A stretch of 64,000 bases of DNA, from positions 558,001 to 622,000 of the forward strand of contig CAWAMN010000001.1 of NCBI GenBank assembly GCA_963783235.1. The letters run 5' to 3'. Shown here one piece after another: positions 1 to 10,339 of the stretch. A program made the translations under genes and the position numbers. Every line of letters starts with the position of its first letter. Position 1 is the first letter of the stretch. Under the pieces are notes generated by a model. The model was given only the letters and a program-made list of their open reading frames with translations. It was not told where the DNA came from and searched no databases. The stretch is from Thiohalomonas sp963783235. GTDB taxonomy: Bacteria > Pseudomonadota > Gammaproteobacteria > Thiohalomonadales > Thiohalomonadaceae.

Positions 1-2122
1 GGTCCCGATCAATCAACAAATTGGTCGACGGGCCGATCGAATTCCATGGACTTGCGCAGGAACATGAAATTGCCGCGACTGCATGCCGCGGCCGATCAGC
101 TCGTCAGCCACCTGGCGAACTGCTCGTAAGTGCTATCGGTCGTAACACGAACTGGAACGGCAGACCGCCGCCGGCGCCGGGCAGGGCCGGGCGCGGGAAG
201 ACGGCGGTCTGGAAACCCGCCACCTGTGATCAGCGCACCGATCCACCTGCGGCTGGATGGCCAACTGCGAACATCCCGTTCGGTCCAGGGCTTCATCTTG
301 AAGCCGCCGAAGACGGTATCAGGACTCGCGCCCGAGCATGTAAAGCCTTCGTCGTATCCGGGAACCTGCTCGAACAGCGTCTGGATCTCGTTACGGCGTA
401 GGTCTGAGGTAATCGAGCGTCGCGGTTCTCGGCCCCGTCGCCTGGAAGAACAGGATGCCCTGGTCTTCAGCGGGGGCGAGCTCGTTTTGCTGGTCATGAC
501 CATGAAGTAAATGGAAGCGAATGACCACCAGGCCGAAGAAGACCGCGACCGAGCACTGACTCCAGGGCGCCGTGCAAGAGCTTCGATAGCCGGCTGACAG
601 CCGTTCGAAGCGGTGTTTCGACGAACTGCTCGAACCGGCCCTGGTTACCGTGGGGTTTGAGCACACGGGATGAGAGCATCGGCGAGAGCGTCAGGGCCAC
701 CACGCCGGAGATAGAACGGCGCCGGCGAGCGTGAAGGCGAACTCCGTGAACAGCGAACCGACCAGACCGCCCATGAAACCGATGGGGGCATAAACCGCCA
801 GCAGCGTAGTGGTCATGGCAATAATGGGGATGGCCAATTCGCGGCGCCCCAGCGATGGCCGCCTGGAAGCGGCTTTCGCCGCGTTCGATATGCCGGTGTA
901 CGTTTTCCACCACGATGATGGCGTCATCCACCACCAGGCCGATGGCCAGAACCATGGAGAGCAGCGTGAGCAGGTTCAGCGAATAGCCGAGCACGTACAT
1001 CACGAAGGCGCCGCCGATCAGCGACAGCGGCACTGCTACGGCCGGGACCGCCGCCGCGCGGAAGGAGCCTAGCGTGAGATAGACCACCAGCAGCACGATG
1101 AGCACCGCCTCGATGATGGTCTTGTAGACCTCGTCGATGGAGTCGTTGATGAACTTACTGGCGTCATAGGGGACCCGGACATTGAACCCGTTCGGCAGCT
1201 GGGCCCGGAGTTTCGGTACCTCGTCATTGACCAGCTGAGCCACGGTCAGCGGGTTCGCGCCGGGCGCCTGCTCGATGCCGATAAACACGGCGGGAATGCC
1301 GCTGTACCAGGCGGTTGATTCGTAGTCCTCGGCGCCCAATTCAGTACGGGCGATATCACCGAGCCGCACCAGCGCCCCGTTATCACCGCGTACGACCAGA
1401 TCGTCGAAGTCTTCGGGCGTGGAAATATCGGTGGTGGCGGTGAGATCGACGCGGACGTACTTGTCCTTAGTGGAACCTACGGCCGCCAGATAGTTGTTGT
1501 CACGCAACACCTTGGCGACGTCCTCGGCCGTCACCCCGAGTGAGGCCATCCGTTTGGGAGCGAGCCAGACACGCATGGCGAAGCGCTGGCCGAACAGTCG
1601 GGCCTTTGCCACACCCGGAAGGGCCTGCAACTGCGGCTGGACGACGCGCAATATGTAATCGGTGAGTTGGGGACGCGGTACCGAGTCGCTGTAAAAAGCG
1701 ATATACATCAGAGCGGTGGAGTCACCCGTGGTGGAGTCGATGACGGGGTCCTGGGCGTCGGCAGGCAAGACGTTGCGCTTACTTGCGACTTTGGCCTGGA
1801 TTTCGGCGACGGCGGCATTCGGATGATAGTTGAGCTCCATGTGCGCCTCGATCTTGGAGACGCCCTGGGAGCTGGTGGCGAAGATGTAGTCGATGCCGTT
1901 CGCCTCGGCCATGGCCTGCTGCAGGGGAGTGGTGACGAAGCCCTTTACCAGCTCCGAACTCGCGCCCGGGTAGGCGGTCGTGACCGTGACCACGGTATTT
2001 TGGGTTTCAGGATATTGCCTGACTTCCAACAGCCCGAGCGAACGAAGGCCGATCAGCAATATCAGCAGACTGATGACCGTCGCCAGCACCGGACGACGGA
2101 TGAAGATGTCCGTTAACCTCAT
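1..2122 (-). pseudogene. RND efflux permease (AcrB/MexF type), frameshifted and cut by window edge
   Basis: Inner-membrane proton-driven RND pump subunit. From the ATG at 2122 the first ~425 residues read cleanly: an N-terminal membrane segment, the porter domain, and the TM4 region with a GLVVDDAIIVVEN signature near residue 400. The reading frame then moves near 848, returns near 715, and changes again near 560 and near 395. Conserved blocks continue in successive frames (an AIPIIAMTTTLLAVYAPIGF block, then ISGVVALTLSPM, then ELAPAEDQGI). At least four indels are needed to keep the family alignment, and the C-terminal part runs off the left edge. The start overlaps the adaptor stop by four bases, so the two form one operon. 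The protein sequence stays conserved between breaks, so sequencing error and recent decay are both possible. Confidence 0.8.
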
Positions 2123-3222
2123 TCCGTGGTCACCTCGGCATCGATGAGTTCGATGCGGTTGTCGATGGTGACAGGCTGACCGTCACGGAGTTTGACCAGT
2201 CCGGTGCGAACCACCTGTTGCCCGGGTTCGAGACCCCGGGTAATCACCACCCGTCCCTCACGGACCTCGCCGGTGCCCACCTGCCGCCGCTCGGCCTTGA
2301 GCGTGCCGTTTTCGCCCTCGGCCAGCGCGTACATGAAGCTGCCGTAGGTGTTGAAGCTCACCGCAGTGCGCGGAACCGTCAGGACCTCGCGCGACTCACC
2401 ATTAAACGTGAGCACTTCGACGAACATACCCGGGCGCAGGCGGCCATCGGGATTGTCGAGGCTGGCGCGGAGGCGAATCGTCCGGGTCCCGGTATCAATA
2501 CCGGAGTCGATCGCCTGGATTTGGCCCTTGAAGACTTCGCCGGGATAGGCATCGGCCCGAACCTCGATGTTCAGTCCCTTGCGCAGACCCGAGAAGTGCC
2601 GCTCGGGCAGGGCGTAATCCACATAAATCGGATCGAGGGCCTGGAGGGAGACGATGCGGGCACCTGGTTAGACGTATTGGCCCAAATCCACGTGACGGAT
2701 GCCGAGCAGACCGGCAAAGGGGGCGAGGATGCTTTTCTTGGCAATCCTCTCTTCCTGCTCGACCACGCGCGCATCGGCGGCATCATACTTCGCCCTTGCC
2801 TCATCGTGCTGCGATTTGGAGATCGCCTTGCGCCCGAGAAGATCCTCGGAACGGCGAAGCTGTACCAGGGCGAGTCGCCGGTCCGCTTTTGCCCCCTCCA
2901 GGGTTGCCCGATCCACGGTGGCGTCCAGCTCGATCAGTGGCGTACCGGCCTCCACGGCGGTGCCGGATTCGAAGGTGATTCGATCGATTTTGCCCGCCAC
3001 CTCGCTGGTGACGTCGATGCCATTGACGGCGGTGAGGGTGCCCACTGCCCGAAGCGAGGGATGCCAGGTCTCGCGTCGGACCTCCGTCGCGGAGACGGTG
3101 GCCGGAGGCTGGGGTTTGGCCAGCTGTTTGGCCATCTCCTGCATCTGGAGGTATTTGAACCCGAAGATCCCGCCGAAGATTACCAGCAGGAACAGCGTGA
3201 CGGCGACGAAACGTTTGGCCAT
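2119..3222 (-). pseudogene. RND periplasmic adaptor (HlyD/MFP family) with in-frame stop
   Basis: Periplasmic membrane-fusion subunit that would link the RND permease to an outer-membrane channel. The 368-codon frame starts with one N-terminal membrane anchor (residues ~5-23). Biotinyl-lipoyl-like halves, an alpha-hairpin (~100-165) and a beta-barrel/membrane-proximal domain follow. A single TAA at 2668-2670 interrupts the frame after GQYV. The same frame resumes at once with PGARIVSLQALDPIYV, as expected for the family, so one base change separates it from an intact gene. It lies upstream of and overlaps the permease gene, and is divergent from the LysR gene. Whether the stop is a real mutation or a base-call error cannot be decided here. 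Confidence 0.8.
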
Positions 3223-3313
3223 GATTCGAATTCTGATCCGTTGCGTGTTGAGGGGGGAGACCCGCTCCCCTGCGGGTATCGGAACCGGTAATCGTCGCTC
3301 ATTAGTTTATAAA

Positions 3314-3332
3314 GATAAATAACCCATTTATC
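3314..3332. promoter_or_regulatory. 19-bp palindrome between LysR gene and RND operon
   Basis: GATAAAT-AACCC-ATTTATC is a perfect 7-bp inverted repeat with a 5-bp spacer. It sits in the AT-rich 119-bp divergent spacer, ending 9 bp before the LysR start codon. The position and symmetry suit a LysR-type or other dimeric repressor operator. Inferred only from symmetry. Confidence 0.55.
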
Positions 3333-3341
3333 ATAGAACGT

Positions 3342-4274
3342 ATGAGCGATTTCGATTATTTGAGCCTGGATGGGCGCGCCTTGCGTCTCTTCATCGCCGT
3401 CCTGGAGACCGGTTCGGTGACCGCGGCGGCGGAACGGCTCGGGATCACCCAGTCCGCAGTGAGCCACACACTGGAAAAGCTCCGAACTATCACCGGCGAC
3501 CCGCTTTTCGTGAAATCGGGGCGCGGCATCGTCGCCACCGCTTACGCCGAAACGCTGGGGGAGCGGGCACGGGCGGTCCTCAAAGGCATGAAAGCGATTG
3601 CACAGCCCCCGCACTTCGATCCCGGGCGAACACGACGGGTATTCACCATTGCCGCCAACGATTTTCAGCGCGATCTGCTATTGCCGGGCGTGCTTCGCTC
3701 GCTCTGCGAGGAGGCGCCCGGGAGTCGGCTTCGAATCATCCCCGCGGGTATTCCCGAGGCAGAGCTGTTGCGCGAAGACCGCTGCGACCTCATCATTACG
3801 CCGCGGCCCCCACAGGGTAGTGATATTCATACGGAACGGCTGCTGGAGGACCGGCTGGTCTGTTTCTATGACGGGCGCCAGACCGAAGCGCCCACGGATA
3901 TCGAGAGCTACCTCGAAGCCCGGCACATCGGTCTGCAGTTCGAAGACAGCGAGAAGGCCGATTTCGAAAAACAGTTTCGGGCGGTCGGCATTCACCGGGA
4001 TGTGGCAGTGGTGGTGGACAATGTCGCCGGGGTACCCGCCTTTATGCGCGGCACCGGCCTGCTGGCGATTCTGCCGAGTCTGCTCGTGACCGGACTGATG
4101 CGGGATTTTGCCTGGTGTCACCCGCCTTTCAAGCTGGACTCCCTGCCGATCTTTCAGGTTTGGCATCGTCGCCACGACGAGGATGCCGCCCATCGCTGGC
4201 TTAGGGCCAAACTGGCGGCAACAGCCGAAGAGGTGATGGCAAACCCGGTCGCTGAAAGCGCAGCGGAAACCTAA
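3342..4274 (+). CDS. LysR-family transcriptional regulator
   Basis: 310-residue LTTR of normal length. The N-terminal winged HTH (residues ~9-68) shows LRLFIAVLETGSVTAAAERL and the recognition helix TQSAVSHTLEKLR. The C-terminal half is a periplasmic-binding-like effector domain (about 95-300). The gene is divergent from the RND adaptor, with a palindrome in the spacer, so it probably controls that efflux operon in response to an unknown ligand. No ligand can be read from the sequence. Confidence 0.85.
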   Translation: MSDFDYLSLDGRALRLFIAVLETGSVTAAAERLGITQSAVSHTLEKLRTITGDPLFVKSGRGIVATAYAETLGERARAVLKGMKAIAQPPHFDPGRTRRVFTIAANDFQRDLLLPGVLRSLCEEAPGSRLRIIPAGIPEAELLREDRCDLIITPRPPQGSDIHTERLLEDRLVCFYDGRQTEAPTDIESYLEARHIGLQFEDSEKADFEKQFRAVGIHRDVAVVVDNVAGVPAFMRGTGLLAILPSLLVTGLMRDFAWCHPPFKLDSLPIFQVWHRRHDEDAAHRWLRAKLAATAEEVMANPVAESAAET

Positions 4275-4327
4275 GATCGAATCAGAGTCTAAACAGACGG
4301 GCCTGTTGCCCTGAGTTGCCAAAACCT

Positions 4328-6544
4328 ATGGTCTACGTCGAAAGCCAAGTTCAAGAAAGCGATGCCAGCGCCGATCCGGAAGCGTGGATTGCCCGTATCG
4401 GGCACCGCCACTCCGGCAAGGAGCTGGAGATCATCCGCGCGGCGGTGGGGTTGGCCCGACAGGCGCACCAGCAGCAGGTTCGGGCGTCGGGGGAGCCCTA
4501 TCTGACTCACGTCATCGCAGTCGCCGACGTCCTCGCCGGACTTAACCTCGACCACGAGAGCCTGGGTGCGGCGATTCTCCACGACTCGGTGGAGGACAGT
4601 GACCTCACCCTGGATGAGATTGCCGAGACCTGCGGTTCCGGCGTGGCCCATTTGGTTGATGGCGTCACCAAAATGCGGGTCATCGGCGATTATCAGAAAG
4701 GGCTGGGCGATAGCGGCAAGGAATCCGTGCGGGCGGAGAGCCTGCGCAAGATGCTGCTGGCCATGGCCGAAGATGTGCGCGTGGTGCTGATCAAGCTCGC
4801 CGATCGGCTGCACAATATGCGCACGCTCAAGCACCCTCCGAAGAGAAGCAGCGGCGGATCGCGCGCGAGACCATGGATATCTATGCCCCGCTCGCCAACC
4901 GGCTGGGTATCTGGCAGGTCAAGTGGGAGCTGGAGGACCTCGCCTTTCGCTACCTGGAGCCCGAGACCTATAAGCAGATCGCGCGGCTTGCTGCGACGAG
5001 CGGCGCGTCCGATCGCGAGGGCTACATCGACCACGTGCATCGGCACTCTGAGCGAGGCAGCTGGCCGAGGCGGGCATCGAGGCCGAGATCACGGGCCGTC
5101 CCAAGCACATCTACAGCATCTGGAACAAGATGCAGCGCAAGGGCGTTGGACTTCGAGCAGCTCTACGACGTGCGCGCGGTCCGCATCCTGGTCGACAGCG
5201 TCGCCGAGTGCTACGCCGCGCTCGGGCGTCGTGCACGGCCTCTGGCCGCAGATCCCCAGGGAGTTCGACGACTACATCGCCAGCCCGAAGGAGAACATGC
5301 TACCAGTCGCTGCACACCGCGGTGGTCGGCCCCGAGGGCAAGGCCCTGGAGGTGCAGATCCGCACCCACGAGATGCACCGACATGCCGAGCTCGGCGTGG
5401 CCGCGCACTGGCGCTACAAGGAAGGGCGAGCGCGGCCGACCAGCACTTCGAGGAGAAGATCGCCTGGCTGCGCCAGCTCCTCGAGTGGAAAGGGCGACGA
5501 GCGGCAGACGCCGGCGACTTCATCGACCGCTTCAAATCGCGAGGTATTTCGAGGACCGGGTCTACGTGCTGACACCGAAGGGCGAAGTCATCGACCTGCC
5601 CCAGGGGCGCGACGCCGCTGGACTTCGCCTACCACATCCACACCGAGGTCGGTCACCGCTGCCGCGGCGCCAAGGTCAACGGGCGCATCGTACCGCTCAC
5701 TCACGAACTGCACACGGGCGAGCAGGTAGAGATCATCACCACCAAGCACGGCGGGCCGAGCCGCGACTGGCTGAATCCGCACCTTGGGTATCTCAAGACA
5801 TCCCGCGCGCGTTCGAAGGTGCGGACCTGGTTCAAGCAGCAGGATCACGAGCAAAACATTGCGGACGGCAAATCGGCGCTGGACAAGGAACTTCACCGCC
5901 TGGCGGTGGACGATCTGGAGTTGCTGGCGCTTGCCAAGCATTTCGGGCTGCAGCAGGTCGACGAGCTACTGATCGCCGTCGGTCGGGGGGATATCAATAC
6001 CGCGCAGATCGCCCATGCGGTGCATCACCTCACCCGACGCGATGATGACGCGGATGCCCTGGCCCCGGTACAGAGGCGCAAGGGCACGAAGGGCGGGGAT
6101 ATCCATATCCGCGGAGTGGGTAACCTGCTCACAAATATGGCTCGCTGCTGCACACCTGCGGCGGGGGATCCCATCGTCGGATTCATCACGCTCGGCCGGG
6201 GCGTCACTATTCACCGCCGTGAATGCTCCAACATCCTCAATCTGCCGGAGGAGAAACGCCGCCGGCTTATCGAGGTGGACTGGAGTGCCAGCGAGAAGAA
6301 CACCTATCAGGTCGATCTGGAGATCGAGGCGGTGGACCGGCAGGGGCTGCTGCGGGATATTTCGACGGTCCTGGCCAACGAAAAGATCAATGTATTGGCC
6401 ACCAACACCCGCTCCGACAAGCACCAGCATACGGCGAAGATGCTGGTTACCGTGGAGATCACCGACACGGACCAACTCAGCCGTATCCTCTCGCGGATAG
6501 GACAGCTCCCGAATATCCTGGAGGCGCGGCGCCGTACGCGCTGA
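4328..6544 (+). pseudogene. RelA/SpoT-type (p)ppGpp synthetase/hydrolase, multiply frameshifted in the middle
   Basis: Makes and/or degrades the stringent-response alarmone (p)ppGpp. The N-terminal HD region is intact and keeps hydrolase-type residues: GEPYLTH, ILHDSVED and KLADRLHNMRT. The synthetase region (YAPLANRLGIWQVKWELEDL, RPKHIYSIWNKM, LYDVRAVRI), the TGS domain, and the C-terminal conserved Cys and ACT domains (MARCCTPAAGDPIVGF) are all recognisable. The C-terminal half resembles RelA, while the HD residues look SpoT/Rel-like. About nine single-base indels between 4835 and 5610 move the frame (codon starts mod 3 run 2,1,2,0,1,2,0,2,1,2). They end in the starting frame, so the net change is a multiple of three. 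An in-frame TTG at 4316 is an alternative start. Confidence 0.85.
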
Positions 6545-6610
6545 GTATCCGATTATCGAATGCGCAGTATCCAGGCCGTGAACAGGACCTTGTTGCCCGA
6601 TGAACCCGAG

Positions 6611-7357
6611 ATGATTACCGCTACCCTCATTCGCCGTTACAAGCGCTTTCTCGCCGACGTCGAGCTGGAAGACGGCTCGGTGATTACCGTGCATACACCC
6701 AATACCGGATCGATGCTCGGCTGCTCCGAGCCGGGCTCCCGTATTTGGCTGCGTGATACCGGGAACCCCAAGCGCAAGTACCGCTACTCCTGGGAGATCA
6801 CCGAGAACCGTCGGGGCGAACTCGTGGGGGTCAACACCGGGCTCCCCAACTATCTGGTGGAAGAGGCCATTCGAAACGGCACCATCAAGGAACTGCAGGG
6901 CTACGAAAGCCTTCGAAAGGAGGTGCGCTACGGCAGTGAACGCAGCCGCATCGATCTGCTCCTGGATGGACACCGGGATGGTCGGCCCTGCTATGTGGAA
7001 GTGAAGAACGTCACCACGTGCGACGATGAGCGCTACGCCTTCTTCCCCGACGCAGTCAGTTCGCGGGGCAGCAAACACCTTCGGGAGTTGATGGGGGTGG
7101 TCGAGGAGGGGGCTCGGGGCGTGATTTTCTTCTGTGTCCAGCGTGGAGATGCAGAGCGGGTACGGCCTGCCGATGAGATCGATCGTCTCTACGGAGAGAC
7201 GCTGCGGGAGGCCATCGATGCCGGCGTGGAGGCCATCGCCTACAGCGCCGGAGTCACTCCCGAACGCATCGCTTTGGAAAGGCCGCTTCCGTTCCTGTGT
7301 CCCGAGATTGTTCTCGAAAGCGAGAACCGGGAACCACTGAGCAAACCGAACCTTTGA
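6611..7357 (+). CDS. sfsA: SfsA family protein
   Basis: 248 residues, close to the family's usual ~235. The start MITATLIRRYKRFLADVELE matches the conserved SfsA N-terminus, so the ATG at 6611 is preferred over one at 6560. Conserved blocks include HTPNTGSM, VGVNTGLPN, SRIDLLL, YVEVKNVT, FPDAVSSRG and HLREL. The fold combines an OB-like N-terminal domain with a nuclease-like domain carrying D/E-x-K (EVKN). It was named for sugar fermentation stimulation in E. coli; nucleic-acid binding has been reported but the physiological role is unclear. It directly follows the stringent-response gene. Confidence 0.9.
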   Translation: MITATLIRRYKRFLADVELEDGSVITVHTPNTGSMLGCSEPGSRIWLRDTGNPKRKYRYSWEITENRRGELVGVNTGLPNYLVEEAIRNGTIKELQGYESLRKEVRYGSERSRIDLLLDGHRDGRPCYVEVKNVTTCDDERYAFFPDAVSSRGSKHLRELMGVVEEGARGVIFFCVQRGDAERVRPADEIDRLYGETLREAIDAGVEAIAYSAGVTPERIALERPLPFLCPEIVLESENREPLSKPNL

Positions 7358-7459
7358 ACCAGGGATTACGTCTTCCTCTGCAATCGGCAACGCGCTCGCC
7401 CAGGTAACCGGTCCGGGCGCCCTACGTTTCCCCTTTGACCTATGGTCTAATAGCGCCCC

Positions 7460-8707
7460 ATGTATCGACCGTTAGAACTCTTCGTCGGCCTGCGCTATAC
7501 CCGCGCCAAGCGCCGCAATCACTTCATTTCCTTCATTTCCGCCACATCGATGTTGGGGATTGCGCTCGGTGTGACGGCGCTGATCACCGTGCTTTCGGTG
7601 ATGAACGGCTTCGAAACCGAACTGCGCCAGCGCATCCTGGGCATGGCGGCCCATGCCACCATCAGCGCCTATGACGGAACGCTCGATGAGTGGCGAAAGA
7701 TGGAGGAAATTGCGGCTCGACACCCCGAGGTGATCGGGGCCGCTCCGTACATCCAGAAAGAGGGGATGCTGGTCAACGGCCAACAGGTGACCGGCAGTTT
7801 GGTGCGCGGTGTCGTGCCCGGGCAGGAAGCGGAGGTGTCGAAAGTCGCCGAAAGCATGGTCAGCGGCACGCTCGCCTCACTGAAACCCGGCGAATTCGGC
7901 ATCATCCTGGGTTCCGATTTGGCACGAATCCTGGGGGTACTGCAGGGCGATAAGGTCACCCTGGTTTCCCCTACCGCGAATGTCAGTCCGCTGGGCATCC
8001 TGCCGCGCCTGAAACGCTTTACGGTGGTGGGCATCTTTCGGGTCGGCATGTACGAATTCGACAGCGCGATGGCCCTTATCCATATGCAGGATGCGCAACG
8101 GCTGTTTCGAATGGGCGATGAAGTGACCGGTGTTCGGCTGAAGGTGGATGACCTGTTCCGCGCGCCGTATGTCAGCCGGGAGCTGGCGGGGGAGATCAGC
8201 GGCGTCTACCGGGTTCAGGACTGGAGCCAGTATCACTCGAACTTCTTTCGCGCCATCCAGACGGAAAAGACGGTGATGTTCGTCATTCTGCTGCTAATCG
8301 TGGCCGTCGCGGCTTTCAACATCGTCTCCACCCTGGTGATGGTGGTTACCGATAAGGAGACCGATATCGCCATTCTCCGCACCTTGGGGGCGACCCCGAA
8401 GTCCGTGATGGGCGTGTTCATGGTGCAGGGAACGCTAATCGGTTTCGTGGGAACGCTGCTGGGACTCATCGGCGGGGTGACGCTGGCGCTTAATGTCGAA
8501 AACATTGTGCCGGCCATCGAGCAGCTGTTCAGTGTGCAGTTCCTGCCTGCCGACGTCTACTACATCAGCGATCTGCCCTCGGAACTCCACTGGGATGACG
8601 TCGTGAAGATCACCGGAGTGGCCTTCCTGCTGAGCGTCGTGGCTACCCTCTACCCGGCGTGGCGGGCGTCGCGCACCCAACCGGCGGAGGCACTGCGTTA
8701 TGAGTGA
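7460..8707 (+). CDS. lolC: Lipoprotein-releasing ABC transporter permease LolC
   Basis: Inner-membrane subunit of LolCDE, which extracts mature lipoproteins and passes them to LolA. 415 residues with one N-terminal TM (~25-50), a large periplasmic MacB-like domain, then three C-terminal TMs (about 270-295, 320-345, 380-400). It starts with PLELFVGLRYTRAKRRNHFISF and ends with YPAWRASRTQPAEALRYE, both family hallmarks. The stop overlaps lolD by 8 bp. No second permease (lolE) is adjacent, so a LolFD-type homodimer is possible. Confidence 0.92.
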   Translation: MYRPLELFVGLRYTRAKRRNHFISFISATSMLGIALGVTALITVLSVMNGFETELRQRILGMAAHATISAYDGTLDEWRKMEEIAARHPEVIGAAPYIQKEGMLVNGQQVTGSLVRGVVPGQEAEVSKVAESMVSGTLASLKPGEFGIILGSDLARILGVLQGDKVTLVSPTANVSPLGILPRLKRFTVVGIFRVGMYEFDSAMALIHMQDAQRLFRMGDEVTGVRLKVDDLFRAPYVSRELAGEISGVYRVQDWSQYHSNFFRAIQTEKTVMFVILLLIVAVAAFNIVSTLVMVVTDKETDIAILRTLGATPKSVMGVFMVQGTLIGFVGTLLGLIGGVTLALNVENIVPAIEQLFSVQFLPADVYYISDLPSELHWDDVVKITGVAFLLSVVATLYPAWRASRTQPAEALRYE

Positions 8708-9401
8708 TGCGGGGGCAAACGGGGTGCTGGAGTGCCGGAACCTTTCCAAAACCTTCCGTCAGGGACCGGCGGCGGTCGAGGTGCTGCGCGGGGTGGACCT
8801 GAGGGTTGCGACGGGAGAGCGAATAGCGATCGTCGGCACGTCGGGTTCGGGCAAAAGCACGTTGCTGCACCTGCTGGGTGGCTTGGAGTCGCCCTCCGAA
8901 GGCCACGTCTGGGTCGACGGCCGGGAAATGAGTGCCCTGGACGAGGCGGAGCGGGGTCGGCTGCGTAATCGCGCCCTGGGGTTCGTCTATCAATTCCATC
9001 ATTTGCTGCCCGAGTTCAGCGCACTCGAAAATGTGGCGATGCCGCTTCTGATTCGTCGCATCGAGCCCGAGCAGGCCCGTCAGCAGGCCGCTGCGATTCT
9101 CGAACGCGTGGGCCTCGGAGAGCGGGTTCGTCACAAGCCGGGAGAGCTCTCCGGTGGCGAGCGCCAGCGGGCGGCCATTGCCCGCGCGCTGGTGACCCGG
9201 CCGAGGTGTGTGCTTGCCGATGAACCGACCGGCAATCTCGATGCCCATACCGCAAGTCAGGTCTATGAACTGATGCTGGAACTCAATCGTGAGTTCGGGA
9301 CCAGCTTTGTGGTGGTCACTCATGACGAAGGCTTGGCAGGGCGAATGGATCGCGTCCTGCGCATGAGTGATGGCGTACTGGTGGCCAGGGACCTCGGCTG
9401 A
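8700..9401 (+). CDS. lolD: Lipoprotein-releasing ABC transporter ATPase LolD
   Basis: Cytoplasmic ATPase energising lipoprotein release. 233 residues. Walker A GTSGSGKSTLLHLLGGLESP, LolD-type Q-loop FVYQFHHLLPEFSALENV, signature LSGGERQRAAIARALV, Walker B VLADEPTGNLD and switch VTHDEGLA are all intact. Translation is coupled to lolC through the ATGAGTGA overlap. The next gene begins immediately after its stop. Confidence 0.95.
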   Translation: MSDAGANGVLECRNLSKTFRQGPAAVEVLRGVDLRVATGERIAIVGTSGSGKSTLLHLLGGLESPSEGHVWVDGREMSALDEAERGRLRNRALGFVYQFHHLLPEFSALENVAMPLLIRRIEPEQARQQAAAILERVGLGERVRHKPGELSGGERQRAAIARALVTRPRCVLADEPTGNLDAHTASQVYELMLELNREFGTSFVVVTHDEGLAGRMDRVLRMSDGVLVARDLG

Positions 9402-10070
9402 ATGGGAGGGGGCGGCGATGGGTGGCATTCGCTTTTTGCGGAACTTGCGGCCCTCGAAGGCCCGGCCGGAGTGGAGGTTCGAGGCGCACTGAAAACGGTC
9501 GAGCTCCCGAAGGGAGCGGTCTTGCTGCGCCAGGGCGAAGCCTGTACCCACTATCTGCTGGTGGTCGAGGGTAGCGTCAAGGTATTCAGCCGTGCAGAGA
9601 ATGGCCGGGAACTGCTGCTGTATCGGATCCGGTCCGGGGGCTCCTGTATCCTTACCACTTCCTGCCTACTGAGCGGAGATCGCTTCCCGGCCGAGGCGGT
9701 CGCCGAAACCGATGTGCGGGCTGTGGTACTCCCGCAGGCCGTTTTCGACCGCGGTCTTGCCGAGTCCCGGGATTTCCGGCGCTTCGTCTTTGATGCCTAC
9801 GGTCAACGGGCCAAGGATCTCATACTGCTGGTCGAACAGGTTGCGTTCGGGCGGCTGGACGTGCGGCTGGCGAAGGTGCTGCTGGCGCAGGCGCATCCCG
9901 AATTGCACACGACGCACCAGGCATTGGCCGGTGAACTGGGAACGGCAAGGGAGGTCATCAGCCGACAGCTTAAGGAATTTGAGCAGCGGAACTGGGTCGC
10001 GCTTTTCCGAGGCAGTGTGCGGGTGCTGGACCGGGCCGGATTGGAGGGGGTGGTTCGGAACGCTTTGTGA
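9402..10070 (+). CDS. Crp/Fnr-family transcriptional regulator
   Basis: 222 residues: an N-terminal cyclic-nucleotide-binding-like beta barrel (~12-125), a dimer helix, and a C-terminal winged HTH with HTTHQALAGELGTAREVISR as the recognition region. It lacks the four-Cys Fe-S pattern of Fnr. Cys48, Cys82 and Cys88 are present, the last two in a C-x5-C (CILTTSC). The start codon abuts the lolD stop, so it may be co-transcribed. The next gene is a DUF2892 membrane protein, a frequent partner of sulfur/redox-responsive Crp regulators. Ligand or redox sensing by these cysteines is inference. Confidence 0.85.
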   Translation: MGGGGDGWHSLFAELAALEGPAGVEVRGALKTVELPKGAVLLRQGEACTHYLLVVEGSVKVFSRAENGRELLLYRIRSGGSCILTTSCLLSGDRFPAEAVAETDVRAVVLPQAVFDRGLAESRDFRRFVFDAYGQRAKDLILLVEQVAFGRLDVRLAKVLLAQAHPELHTTHQALAGELGTAREVISRQLKEFEQRNWVALFRGSVRVLDRAGLEGVVRNAL

Positions 10071-10138
10071 CTTTATCACTGACGTCTGTTGTTCAAGCGT
10101 GCAGGATGCCCCCACCACTCGCAAAAGGAGACGAAATC

Positions 10139-10330
10139 ATGAAGCTGAACGTTGGAGGCATCGACCGCGGCTTGCGGATCGTGTTGGGAATCGCTCTGCT
10201 CGCCCTGGTCTTCGTTGGGCCGCAGACCCCGTGGGGCTGGATCGGGCTCGTCCCATTGGCAACAGGCCTGATGGGTTTCTGTCCGCTCTACCCCTTGCTC
10301 GGCTTCAGCACCTGCGGGTTGAAGAAGTAA
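10139..10330 (+). CDS. DUF2892 small membrane protein (YgaP-C-terminal type)
   Basis: 63 residues with two TM helices (~15-32 and 36-55) separated by a short polar turn. It begins MKLNVGGIDRGLRIVLGIAL and ends CGLKK. The family occurs as the membrane tail of YgaP rhodanese and as stand-alone proteins near sulfur metabolism genes. A strong AAAAGGAG site precedes the ATG at 10139. It sits 68 bp after the Crp/Fnr gene, so it may be its target. Function unproven. Confidence 0.8.
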   Translation: MKLNVGGIDRGLRIVLGIALLALVFVGPQTPWGWIGLVPLATGLMGFCPLYPLLGFSTCGLKK

Positions 10331-10339
10331 TGCTTACCC

